In this document: positions 12,163-20,965 of the stretch, one piece after another
How the letters are laid out: the number at the start of each line of letters is the position of its first letter
Numbering within the stretch: position 1 is the first letter of the stretch
Assembly (NCBI RefSeq): GCF_023706045.1
Contig: NZ_BQYL01000001.1
Coordinates: 2,214,001 to 2,278,000 of the forward strand
Origin: Kangiella sp. TOML190
GTDB lineage: Bacteria > Pseudomonadota > Gammaproteobacteria > Enterobacterales > Kangiellaceae
DNA: 64,000 nt
Direction: 5' to 3'
The notes under the pieces: generated by a model
Told to the model about the DNA's origin: nothing
Seen by the model: the letters and a program-made list of their open reading frames with translations, nothing else
Database searches by the model: none
Position numbers and translations under genes: made by a program

Positions 12163-13542
12163 ATGACTAGGTATCAATCCCATCAAGTGAAACGCGAAAC
12201 TAGCGAGCTGGTGAAAATCGCTATTCCCGCAATCCTAGCGCAGTTAGCGCAAATGGCGCTTGGGGTCAGCGATACCATTATGGCGGGTAATTTCTCCGCT
12301 AATGCGTTAGCGGCCGTGGGTACTGGATTTAATTTGTTTATGATCATTTTTTCGCTCTTTATGGGCATGATGATTGCGATCAATCCGATGGTTGCTCAAC
12401 TCAATGGGCAAAAGGCTGAAAAACGTATTGGTAAGGTTTTTCAACTTGGTTTTGTTATGGCGGTGCTGTTCGGTATCATCAGTTTTGTGGCGCTAAACTT
12501 GTCGCACCATTTACTCAGCTTAGCAGGGATCCCTGAAAACATTGTCAGTACTACCAGCGATTACCTGTCCGCATTAAGCTGGGGTACTATCTCAATCTAT
12601 TTATTTTTAGCGCTGCGCTCGGGTAATGAAGGATTGTTTTCTACCAAGGCGGTGATGGTCTGTTCATTTTTAGCGATCCCTTTTAACATTCTCCTGAATT
12701 ACTGGTTTATTTTTGGCGGTTGGGGGATCGAGCCGATGGGCGCGGTGGGCGCGGGTTATGCTACCAGCATTGTTTGGAGCATTTTATTTTTATCCTTAGG
12801 TATTTTCACTTTTTACCATAAGCCTTACGCCAAGTTTGAGATTTTTAAGCATTTTTCATGGCCCAAATTTGAACTGACCAAAGAGTATTTTCAAATTGGC
12901 CTACCGATAGCTTTAGGTATGGTCATGGAAATCGCCATGTTTGGTGGTGTTGGTATTGCCATTGCTCGTTATGGCGAACAACTGGCTGGCGCCCACCAAA
13001 TCGCCATGAACATTGCCGCGGTGGCCTTTATGATACCGCTGGGGCTATCCGTCGCGGTGACCGCTCGAGTGGGCTATTGGATGGGACAGGAACGCTATGG
13101 ACAAATGCGCCTAGCTGGCTACTGCGGGATTGGTTTAAGCCTATTTTTTCAGATTATTTCTGTAACGATTATGCTTTTCCTGCGCTATCAAATCGTCGGG
13201 ATCTATACCGACGAAGCGGCCATTATTGAAATAGCCGCCAGTTTGATTTTCTTGGCCGCCATTTTCCAATTCTCCGACGGCTTACAAGTTAACGCGGCCG
13301 GTGCTCTTAGGGGCATGAAAGACACTAGCATCCCTATGATTTATATGGGAATTTCCTATTGGTTTGTAGGTTTTCCGCTAGGCTATTATCTGGCAGAAAG
13401 CCATAATATGCAGGCACAAGGTTTTTGGATTGGAATCATCGCAGGACTAACCGTAGCGGCTATTTTACTGCTTGGGCGCTTTATCCGCCGCACTAAAATA
13501 TTACCCGAAGACCGAGCTACAGACTTGCCAGCCGCTGGCTAG
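12163..13542 (+). CDS. MATE family multidrug efflux transporter (NorM-like)
   Basis: A 459-residue membrane protein with about twelve hydrophobic segments in two similar halves. The N-terminal half contains AQMALGVSDTIMAG, the pattern of MATE sodium- or proton-coupled drug exporters, and the second half contains LQVNAAGALRGMKDTSIPM, typical of the NorM branch. The actual substrate cannot be read from sequence. It follows roxA by 34 bases on the same strand. Confidence 0.93.
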   Translation: MTRYQSHQVKRETSELVKIAIPAILAQLAQMALGVSDTIMAGNFSANALAAVGTGFNLFMIIFSLFMGMMIAINPMVAQLNGQKAEKRIGKVFQLGFVMAVLFGIISFVALNLSHHLLSLAGIPENIVSTTSDYLSALSWGTISIYLFLALRSGNEGLFSTKAVMVCSFLAIPFNILLNYWFIFGGWGIEPMGAVGAGYATSIVWSILFLSLGIFTFYHKPYAKFEIFKHFSWPKFELTKEYFQIGLPIALGMVMEIAMFGGVGIAIARYGEQLAGAHQIAMNIAAVAFMIPLGLSVAVTARVGYWMGQERYGQMRLAGYCGIGLSLFFQIISVTIMLFLRYQIVGIYTDEAAIIEIAASLIFLAAIFQFSDGLQVNAAGALRGMKDTSIPMIYMGISYWFVGFPLGYYLAESHNMQAQGFWIGIIAGLTVAAILLLGRFIRRTKILPEDRATDLPAAG

Positions 13543-13588
13543 GTCAGTAAGATCGCTGTGTTTTTAGCCATTAACGTCAATAGTCCCT

Positions 13589-14269
13589 ATGAATCCTTAT
13601 TCCATTGATAATTATGAGCGCCCTATTCTGGAAACGCCCAACGGCGAAGATAAGGTGTTGATGCATTCTTGTTGCGCTCCCTGTGCAGCGGAAGTTATGG
13701 AAGCAGTTCATCATTCAGGGATCGAGCAAACCATTTTTTTCTACAACCCCAATATTCACCCGATCGAAGAATACGAAATCCGTAAAGATGAAAATAAGCG
13801 CTTTTGCGATAAGTTGGGCATAGAATTTATTGATGCCGATTACGATAAAGACAATTGGTTTGAGCGAGTTAAAGGCCAAGAAAACGAACCGGAGCGTGGC
13901 GCCCGCTGCACCACTTGTTTCGATATGCGTTTTGAGCGTACCGCTTTGTTCGCTGAAGAAAACGGTTTTAATCTAATTTCTAGCACTCTAGGCATCTCGC
14001 GCTGGAAAGATATGGATCAGATCAATGGTTGCGGTTTGCGCGCAGCCGCGCCATACGATGAGGTAGATTATTGGACCTTCAATTGGCGTAAAAAAGGTGG
14101 CGCTCAGCGCATGATCGAAATATCAAAGCGCGAGCAATTTTATCAACAAGAATATTGTGGTTGTGTTTACTCGCTACGCGATACCAATCGCTGGCGTAAG
14201 GCCAACGACCGCCCGCGGATCAAGCGCAACGTAAAATTTTATGGTTTAGAAGATCCTAGAAAGGACTGA
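13589..14269 (+). CDS. queH: Epoxyqueuosine reductase QueH
   Basis: A 226-residue member of the QueH (DUF208) family, the non-B12 enzyme that performs the last step of queuosine tRNA modification. Paired cysteines are visible at MHSCCAPC (Cys28, Cys29, Cys32), RCTTCFDMR and EYCGCVYS, the set that binds the metal sites in QueH. Length is typical. It is the last gene of the purB-roxA-MATE-queH run and is followed by a region of hairpins and repeats. Confidence 0.93.
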   Translation: MNPYSIDNYERPILETPNGEDKVLMHSCCAPCAAEVMEAVHHSGIEQTIFFYNPNIHPIEEYEIRKDENKRFCDKLGIEFIDADYDKDNWFERVKGQENEPERGARCTTCFDMRFERTALFAEENGFNLISSTLGISRWKDMDQINGCGLRAAAPYDEVDYWTFNWRKKGGAQRMIEISKREQFYQQEYCGCVYSLRDTNRWRKANDRPRIKRNVKFYGLEDPRKD

Positions 14270-14349
14270 GGGTTTATTTTTCGAACACCCTGCTGATAAC
14301 AAAAAAAGCCTCTAAATAGACAAGGCACTAACCCAAACTGGACTTTTCT

Positions 14350-14428
14350 GTCATTCCCGCGAAAGCGGGAATCCACTTGAAACTATCATACAAGCATTGG
14401 AATAGATTCCCGCTTTCGCGGGAATGAC
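14350..14428. repeat. REP-type palindromic doublet (REPIN-like)
   Basis: Two identical 24-base copies, each itself a palindrome (ATTCCCGC-GAAA-GCGGGAAT core), lie in opposite orientation at 14350-14373 and 14405-14428 with a 31-base spacer. This architecture is that of a REP doublet. A degenerate relative is found at 55192-55295, also outside genes, so it is a dispersed family in this genome. No RAYT transposase gene is in the window. Confidence 0.8.
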
Positions 14429-14479
14429 GTACTGAGTAAGTAAATATTCATTTAGAATGTTGCTGATTGAAAATTAAAA

Positions 14480-14512
14480 AAGCCCTTAAAATTAAGGGCT
14501 TTTGTTTTTCTA
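14480..14512. terminator. Bidirectional hairpin terminator
   Basis: AGCCCTTA / TAAGGGCT stem with a 4-base loop, flanked by AAAAAA on the left and TTTTGTTTTT on the right, so it can end transcripts from both convergent genes. Confidence 0.8.
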
Positions 14513-14540
14513 TAAGTTCAAGAAGTCCAGAACTGGTGAA

Positions 14541-14573
14541 CCTCTTGCTAAATAGAGGCTTTTTTGTTTTTAC
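14541..14573 (+). terminator. Second plus-strand terminator downstream of queH
   Basis: A CCTCT / AGAGG stem with an 8-base loop is followed by CTTTTTTGTTTTT. It lies 12 bases before the end of the slp gene, on the strand that reads toward it. Confidence 0.65.
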
Positions 14574-14584
14574 TCATCCATAAA

Positions 14585-15466
14585 CTAGTTTTCTACTCGC
14601 ATTGGTCCGCGAATGGGTGCCTTGGGTTTGGGCAGCATTTCTTGATGAATTTTTGGATGTATTCGACGCGGCGTTTTAGGTACTCGCGGTTTATAAACCT
14701 TAGGCTTACGCGCCTCTACCGACTTACGCTTAGTTGATGATTTTTCCTCAACCCGACCATCTCGCAAGGTTACCCGCTCCACTTCATCAAGATTAACTTT
14801 TTGTTGAGAAATTGGCTGCACCCTATGAGTTGGCGATGGCGCTACTGGCAAATGATCTTCGCTACTGTCTTCACGATAAATCACGTGACGACGCGGCCAA
14901 TAAGGATAGTGGTAATAGGGATAGTGCCAGCGGTAGTAGCCACCATAGAACCAATAAGGATCCCAAGTGCTGTAAACATCAATATACTGTCGAGATTTAC
15001 GCTTAGCCCACAAATGGTGGCTAGCGGTATCAACTACCGGAAACACCACTGCGTGCTTACCAATTTTTCCAGGCAATGGCTCGCTCAAGACCCCTACTAC
15101 GGTAATTTCCTTGCCTTGCTTATAGATCAGAGGATCGGCAAAGCCTTGTATTCGAGCAATAAAACGACCGCCGGTGTTGTGCTCTGCTAAAGGTCGCGCA
15201 CTGGAGTCAAGCGGCAAATTGACAATTTCGACCAAGGTATCTCGCTCAAGATTTTCAACTCTTGCTACGATACCGCCCCAACGAACATGGTCACCAGCAT
15301 AAGAATTTGGTGCCTGGGAAACTTGGTTAAAATCCACATTAGGAGGATCAAAGCGAACCGTCTCTGGAGTAGTATTACACCCAGCTAATAATCCAATACC
15401 CACAGCGAGCGACAAAAACTTGCCACTAGAGCTGCTAAACCATTGTTTTATATCAGATATTTTCAT
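14585..15466 (-). CDS. Slp/YeaY family outer-membrane lipoprotein
   Basis: A 293-residue lipoprotein: basic N-terminus, hydrophobic segment and lipobox LLAGC at about residues 26-30. The Slp domain follows (about 35-165; VRWGGIVARVEN, VGVLSEPLPGKIG). The remainder is unusual: an aromatic Tyr/Trp/His-rich patch at about 175-200 and then a long Arg/Lys/Pro-rich tail, making it clearly longer than E. coli Slp or YeaY (~190). Its place after yoaA-tsaB matches the E. coli yoaA-tsaB-yeaY order. Function of the family is not settled; it is linked to stationary-phase envelope stress. Confidence 0.85.
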   Translation of the reverse strand: MKISDIKQWFSSSSGKFLSLAVGIGLLAGCNTTPETVRFDPPNVDFNQVSQAPNSYAGDHVRWGGIVARVENLERDTLVEIVNLPLDSSARPLAEHNTGGRFIARIQGFADPLIYKQGKEITVVGVLSEPLPGKIGKHAVVFPVVDTASHHLWAKRKSRQYIDVYSTWDPYWFYGGYYRWHYPYYHYPYWPRRHVIYREDSSEDHLPVAPSPTHRVQPISQQKVNLDEVERVTLRDGRVEEKSSTKRKSVEARKPKVYKPRVPKTPRRIHPKIHQEMLPKPKAPIRGPMRVEN

Positions 15467-15621
15467 ATTTAAACCTTTACAACTAAGAACAGTTTGTCAG
15501 CGCTAAACGACTTATTAACTCGAAAAACGCCTATTATACCTTATGTTATACCATAAAAGCCTGAATTAAAGCTGAATGGCTCTCTTATAAATCAAGCATT
15601 TAGCTAATTTTACTTTCTTCA

Positions 15622-16326
15622 CTAAGCCTCTTTTTTCTGTTCACCTTTCTTTTTTGCCACATTGTTGCGCAAATAAACGGGCTGTGCTTGCTCGGCAGGC
15701 ATCACTAAGCCTTTTGTTAGCTGACTTTTGACCCAAGGCAACATCGCACTGGCTCGCGGATAGCTCACTTGGGTTTCTATTTCCCTATTTTGACCAATAG
15801 CCTTGGTCAATTCAGCAGAATAAGTCTGCCAGCCAGAACCAACGGCATAGTAGTTTGACTTTTCAGAGGCCCTTATAGTGACGTTTTCTGGCTGTGTTAC
15901 CACTTCTGTATTAACCAAGCGCATCAATCCGTCTTGTACTTGATAATGCCCCCAATAAACTTCGCCCATGCGCGCATCAATCGCACTTAATACTTGCTTG
16001 TGCTCAGTGTTATCATAAGCCTGTTGCGCCATAGCTTGCAGACTCGAACAAGCGACCACTGGTACATTCGCACCAAAGGCCAAACCTTGTACGATCGACA
16101 CGCAAATACGCAAGCCCGTAAATGCGCCCGGTCCTTGTCCATAGCCAATACAATCTAAATCAGCAAGCTTTATCTTAGCTTGCTGTAAAAGCCTATCCAC
16201 CATTGGCAATACCAGCTCACCATGTTGGCGTGGCGCAACTTGATACTCTTCAAACAACTGACCATTGCACTCTAGTGCAACCGAACAGGCCTCGGTGGAA
16301 GTATCAATAATTAGGATTTTTGTCAT
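15622..16326 (-). CDS. tsaB: tRNA N6-threonylcarbamoyladenosine biosynthesis protein TsaB
   Basis: A 234-residue ASKHA-fold protein. TsaB is the non-catalytic partner that binds TsaD and TsaE to make t6A37 in ANN-decoding tRNAs. The N-terminus ILIIDTSTEACSVAL and the motif GQGPGAFTGLR are diagnostic. It starts 5 bases after the yoaA stop, so translation is coupled. The C-terminus ends in a lysine-rich stretch. Confidence 0.95.
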   Translation of the reverse strand: MTKILIIDTSTEACSVALECNGQLFEEYQVAPRQHGELVLPMVDRLLQQAKIKLADLDCIGYGQGPGAFTGLRICVSIVQGLAFGANVPVVACSSLQAMAQQAYDNTEHKQVLSAIDARMGEVYWGHYQVQDGLMRLVNTEVVTQPENVTIRASEKSNYYAVGSGWQTYSAELTKAIGQNREIETQVSYPRASAMLPWVKSQLTKGLVMPAEQAQPVYLRNNVAKKKGEQKKEA

Positions 16327-16331
16327 GAAAA

Positions 16332-18272
16332 TTAAGGCTCCAAATTCTGCAAAAATTTTACCACAGTCTTTTGGTCGCGGGTGCGCGGCAAGTCAGGCAA
16401 GCTAGTTAAGAAGGCTTTACCATAATGATTTGCAACCAAGCGCGGATCACACAAGACTAAAACACCTCTATCCTCTTGATCACGGATCAAGCGGCCAGCG
16501 CCTTGTTTTAGGGCAGTAATGGCTTCGGGGATCTGCAAATCATAAAACGGGTTCTTACCTTTTTTACGCATCGATTGGACTTTAGCTTCGATTAAGGGCT
16601 CGTCAGGTGCTGCAAAGGGTAGCTTGTCGATCACCACCAAACTCAGTGCCATGCCCTTAACGTCCACCCCTTCCCAAAAACTGGAAGTTGCCAATAAGAC
16701 CGCATTACCCTGCTCGCGAAAAGCTTCGATTAATTCATTTTTGGGGCGCTCACCTTGCACCAGCAATTGGCTCTTTTCGATCTTATCTTCAATCAAATCA
16801 CGCACTTTGTTTAGGGCATAATAGCTGGTGAACAACAAAAAAGTACCGCCTGCGTTGGCTTCAATCAACGGCCAGACAGCCTCAAACCAAGACTCGATAT
16901 ACTTTGGATTTCGCGGATCGGGCAAGCCTCGTGGCACATATAACAAAGATTGTTGTTGATAATCGAAAGGGCTATCGAGCATTAACTCTTGAGCCTGATG
17001 CAAGCCCAATTGCGACTTAAAGTGATCAAATTTACGGGCTTGGCTCAAGGTGGCAGAAGTAAATACCCAGGTTTGAGCCCCATGCTCTAAACGTGACTGC
17101 TCAAAAGCTTGAGAGACATCCAAAGGGGTTTCAACAACCGCAAAGCCGGTGCGGTAGGTTTCGAGCCAACGTACTGATTCGGTGTTGAGTTCTTTATCCT
17201 CAAACAGAACCAAGCTTTGTAGAATTTCCACCGAACGGCGATGACACGAATCCAAGCCTTTACTGCGAGTAGCGTTTAGATCGAGGCGCTTGGAAAGGGT
17301 TTTCATCTCCCTTAACAGCTCGCTGAATAAGCTATCTCTAACTTTAACATTAAGCTGTAACCAATTGATTTTTTTACCTGAATCGCCCAGTTTTAGCCGA
17401 ATTTCATTTAATGCCCCTTCCACCCGACGCACCGCAACCGATAGCTGGCGATCGTCTTTAGCGGTAGTCATCGCCTCGATTTCGCTATCACGACAGAGCT
17501 CGCTAACTTGGCGACTGGTTAGGCGATGGCCATAAAAGCCATGAGCAATCGCTGCTACTTGATGTGCCTCATCGGCGATAACCATATCCGCTTCTGGCAA
17601 CAACTCGCCAAAACCGTCTTCTTTTAGCACCATATCAGCAAGCAGCAAGTGATGATTAACCACCACCAGATCCGCCTCGATGGCTTTTTGTCGCGCCTTA
17701 ACCAAGTAACAGTCGGCATAATCAGGACAATCCGCGCCCAGACAATTCTCGTTGCTGGAAGTGACATACCCCCACAGCGGATCATTGTCCTTTAAATCAG
17801 GGCATTGGGTCAGATCACCAGAAACGGTTTTATTCGACCATTGATTCACTTTAACCAGAGTATCGGCCATCGAGCGGCTTTGAAAACGGCCTGAGTCAAG
17901 GTTTTGATTTAGCCGATAAATACACAAGTAATTATTACGCCCTTTGAGCAGCGCGCGTTCTTTATGCAGAGAAAGCGCATCACAAATGCTCGGTAAGTCC
18001 CTGAAATAAAGCTGATCTTGCAGGTTTTTGGTGCCAGTAGAGATAATCACTTTTTTGTCGTGATCATTTGCCGCCAGCAGCGCAGGCACTAAATAGGCAA
18101 AGGTTTTACCGGTTCCAGTGCCCGCTTCGATGCAGATACTGGTTTCTGATTCAATCGCCTCGGCTATCGCCTGCGCCATATCGACTTGCGCTTGGCGCTC
18201 GATAAAGCCCTCAAAAGCCTGCGCTAACAGTCCTTCACTGGAAAATAGATTGGCAATCGAATAATCAGACAA
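16332..18272 (-). CDS. yoaA: DinG-family ATP-dependent DNA helicase YoaA
   Basis: An XPD/DinG-type 5'-3' helicase of about 646 residues, close to E. coli YoaA. Visible features are Walker A EAGTGTGKT, four cysteines around CLGADCPDYADC and NNYLCIY for the Fe-S cluster, and the DEAH box IADEAH. The open frame continues upstream into hemH, but that part reads hemH in another frame. The homologous region begins at SDYSIANLF, so I place the start at a TTG (18270-18272), 14 bases after the hemH stop. No in-frame ATG exists before the conserved region. YoaA is associated with replication-fork repair. Confidence 0.88.
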   Translation of the reverse strand: MSDYSIANLFSSEGLLAQAFEGFIERQAQVDMAQAIAEAIESETSICIEAGTGTGKTFAYLVPALLAANDHDKKVIISTGTKNLQDQLYFRDLPSICDALSLHKERALLKGRNNYLCIYRLNQNLDSGRFQSRSMADTLVKVNQWSNKTVSGDLTQCPDLKDNDPLWGYVTSSNENCLGADCPDYADCYLVKARQKAIEADLVVVNHHLLLADMVLKEDGFGELLPEADMVIADEAHQVAAIAHGFYGHRLTSRQVSELCRDSEIEAMTTAKDDRQLSVAVRRVEGALNEIRLKLGDSGKKINWLQLNVKVRDSLFSELLREMKTLSKRLDLNATRSKGLDSCHRRSVEILQSLVLFEDKELNTESVRWLETYRTGFAVVETPLDVSQAFEQSRLEHGAQTWVFTSATLSQARKFDHFKSQLGLHQAQELMLDSPFDYQQQSLLYVPRGLPDPRNPKYIESWFEAVWPLIEANAGGTFLLFTSYYALNKVRDLIEDKIEKSQLLVQGERPKNELIEAFREQGNAVLLATSSFWEGVDVKGMALSLVVIDKLPFAAPDEPLIEAKVQSMRKKGKNPFYDLQIPEAITALKQGAGRLIRDQEDRGVLVLCDPRLVANHYGKAFLTSLPDLPRTRDQKTVVKFLQNLEP

Positions 18273-18286
18273 GAGTAACTGGCGGC

Positions 18287-19267
18287 TTAATGAAGCTGTG
18301 TTTGCAGTAAATCGTAGAGCAAATCGATATGGATTGGCGAATCGTTTAGCGCCGGAATATAAGAATAGTCGCCACCGCCAGTTTCCACAAACACCTCTTT
18401 GTTTTGGATCGCAAGCTCTTCTAGCGTCTCCAAGCAATCCGAGGCAAAAGCTGGGCTGATGATCTGCACCGACTCTAAACCAGCCTTACCCCAGTCTTGC
18501 AAAGTTGCCTCGGTGTAGGGTTTGACCCACTCTTCGCGACCAAAACGCGACTGGAAGGCGATTTGATATTGATCTTGCTCTAGTCCTAATTGTTCAACCA
18601 CTAAACGAGTGGTTTCATGGCATTGGGCTTCATAAGGGTCGCCTTTTTTACTAAACCGCTCAGGCACCCCATGGTAGGAAAAAAGCAGCTTTTTTGCTTG
18701 CCCATGCTCTTGCCAATAAGCTTTAACTGAATCTACTAAGCCTTTGATATACAAAGGATGATTATGGTAGCCATTAACATAAGAGAGTTCAGGAACAAAA
18801 AATCGTTTTTTATAAAATTTGCTCACCTGATCGAAAATCGCCGCATTGGTCGCCGAGGAATATTGCGGATACAAAGGCAAGACGATGATTCGCTCGCAAC
18901 CCTGAGCCTCTAGTGATTCCAGTGCTTTAGGGATCGAGGGATTGCCATAACACATGGCCAGTTCAATCGGAGTATGACTTTCGCTAGCGAGCGCATCCAA
19001 ACGGATTTGTAGCTCACGTCTTTGCGCTTGACTATGCACCATCAGCGGTGAGCCATTATCAGTCCAAATCGATTGATAGAGTTTAGCCACTTTTTGCGGC
19101 CGAGTTCTTAGGATAATCCCGTGCAGGATTGGGCACCAGATGATACGTGGGATCGAGACTACCCGCTTGTCGTGTAAAAACTGCCCGAGATATTTGCGGA
19201 CAGCCTCAGCGCTGGGCACATCAGGCGTTCCCAAATTGCATAACAGAACGCCCTGCTTTTTTGACAT
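18287..19267 (-). CDS. hemH: Ferrochelatase
   Basis: A 326-residue enzyme that inserts ferrous iron into protoporphyrin IX, the last step of heme synthesis. The N-terminal GVLLCNLGTPD, the metal-binding histidine in FSYHGVPERF and the acidic CLETLEE helix are present. It begins 16 bases after adk and is followed at 14 bases by yoaA. The adk-hemH pairing is the same as in E. coli. Heme supply is relevant to the catalase-related protein encoded upstream on the same strand, though adjacency alone does not prove a link. Confidence 0.96.
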   Translation of the reverse strand: MSKKQGVLLCNLGTPDVPSAEAVRKYLGQFLHDKRVVSIPRIIWCPILHGIILRTRPQKVAKLYQSIWTDNGSPLMVHSQAQRRELQIRLDALASESHTPIELAMCYGNPSIPKALESLEAQGCERIIVLPLYPQYSSATNAAIFDQVSKFYKKRFFVPELSYVNGYHNHPLYIKGLVDSVKAYWQEHGQAKKLLFSYHGVPERFSKKGDPYEAQCHETTRLVVEQLGLEQDQYQIAFQSRFGREEWVKPYTEATLQDWGKAGLESVQIISPAFASDCLETLEELAIQNKEVFVETGGGDYSYIPALNDSPIHIDLLYDLLQTQLH

Positions 19268-19283
19268 AAAGGATTTTAGAGCC

Positions 19284-19961
<678 letters not shown>

Positions 19962-20040
19962 CTAAACGAACAAAAAATAAAATGGTTTATTAGGCGCTAA
20001 AGATACTTGGATTAGCGCCCTATCTCAAGTAAAAAATTGG

Positions 20041-20397
20041 CTATTTTGGCCGCCACCAACGCTGAATCAAGAGTGCCAGCGAAACTCCCGCGACCACCCC
20101 AAGACTATTAGCCAGCAGATCCAGCCACTCAAAACCGCGATTGGGGATAAACTGTTGTAAAAACTCAATCAATAACGAGAAAATGATACAGCCAATAACC
20201 AATTGCCAACTCGGGTGCTTTTTCGAGCCCAACCGCGCCAAAAAGGCTAAACCCGCGTAACCGACAAAATGCACTGCTTTATCCCAAGGCAAACCGCTGG
20301 GCAGTTGCTTTCCAGGGATTAGCGACAGGATAAAAATTACCACTGTCGCAATAACAAAGAGGATTTTGAATAGTTTGGAGTTAAAAAAAGCAACCAT
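20041..20397 (-). CDS. VanZ-like family membrane protein
   Basis: A 118-residue protein with about four membrane segments and the motifs DKAVHFVGYAGL and IEFLQQFIPNRGFEWLDLLAN typical of VanZ-like proteins, whose role is generally unknown outside teicoplanin resistance. The start is set at the ATG at 20397. Upstream in frame there is only a TTG inside a terminator hairpin whose T run touches the ATG, leaving GGCGG in the hairpin as the only Shine-Dalgarno candidate. Confidence 0.8.
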   Translation of the reverse strand: MVAFFNSKLFKILFVIATVVIFILSLIPGKQLPSGLPWDKAVHFVGYAGLAFLARLGSKKHPSWQLVIGCIIFSLLIEFLQQFIPNRGFEWLDLLANSLGVVAGVSLALLIQRWWRPK

Positions 20398-20418
20398 AAA
20401 AAAACCGCCCAAGGCGGT
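20398..20418 (-). terminator. Terminator-like hairpin directly abutting the VanZ-like start codon
   Basis: On the minus strand ACCGCC-TTG-GGCGGT is followed by TTTTTTT and then immediately by the ATG of the VanZ-like gene. It would end the upstream DUF1059 transcript. It also puts the only SD-like sequence of the next gene in a stem. Confidence 0.75.
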
Positions 20419-20490
20419 GGAACGTAGAATAATTAACGGGATTTTAGCAATTTGTAACCAGCGAGGCTAGCAGCTAGTTTGTGTTTAGGA

Positions 20491-20739
20491 TTAATCTTCA
20501 GCAAGCGCCTCAAAAGCTTGTTTACGCCCTTCTTTCCACTTTTCCATTGCTCCCGGCTCTTGCATTAACTGTTGGATTTTATGCATTGCCGCCAAATGAG
20601 CTTCATCATTTTGTTGAAACATCTGCATTCCATGCTGTTTACTCAACTCAACCATCTGCTCAAAAGTCTCAGCCCGAAAATCCAAATCACAGGCACCGCC
20701 TAATTGTTTACAGGTCATGGCTTTCATCTTTGCACCCAT
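20491..20739 (-). CDS. DUF1059 family small protein
   Basis: An 82-residue soluble protein. MTCKQLGGACDLDFRAE with paired cysteines and the following helix-rich QHGMQMF segment match DUF1059 proteins, which have no known function. A duplicated-looking start (Met1, Met5, Met8) leaves the exact initiation codon uncertain. It lies downstream of the lipoxygenase gene on the same strand with a gap of about 225 bases, so it could be independent of that unit. Confidence 0.75.
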   Translation of the reverse strand: MGAKMKAMTCKQLGGACDLDFRAETFEQMVELSKQHGMQMFQQNDEAHLAAMHKIQQLMQEPGAMEKWKEGRKQAFEALAED

Positions 20740-20965
20740 TTTTTATTACTGAAATATCTAGTTTACAATCTTATCAATTACCAGCAATTAAATTAAACTA
20801 AATTAACTCTAATAGCTTAATATCTCACCTTTATACTAACATTGGTGCTCCTTGAGTATTGATATTATTTTAACCCTCTTTTCAACAAAGTTGCCGACCA
20901 ATTACCGCTATTCGAATATGATAATCGGTCGGTTTTAAAGCAAAGTTCTAAAAAATAGCCTCCGG

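Larger units (their letters stand above)
14270..14584. other. Intergenic region rich in hairpins between convergent queH and slp
   Basis: This 315-base gap holds a REP doublet (14350-14428) and two hairpin terminators (14480-14512 and 14541-14573). AAAAAAGCCTCT at about 14302 is the inverse of AGAGGCTTTTTT at about 14555, so an outer 12-base inverted repeat encloses everything in between. No coding sequence is supported. Confidence 0.6.

Noticed and set aside
14801-15190. A plus-strand 129-codon frame opposite the slp gene.
   Set aside because: The minus frame has a lipobox and an Slp domain; the plus frame is a mirror of it.
18273-18437. Extension of the yoaA frame upstream through the end of hemH (start MLGDARRACD).
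   Set aside because: It translates hemH in another frame and has no homology to DinG/YoaA N-termini. YoaA proteins begin near the SDYSIANLF region.
20481-20801. A plus-strand 106-codon frame opposite the DUF1059 gene.
   Set aside because: The minus-strand frame has DUF1059 motifs, while the plus-strand protein has no recognisable features.
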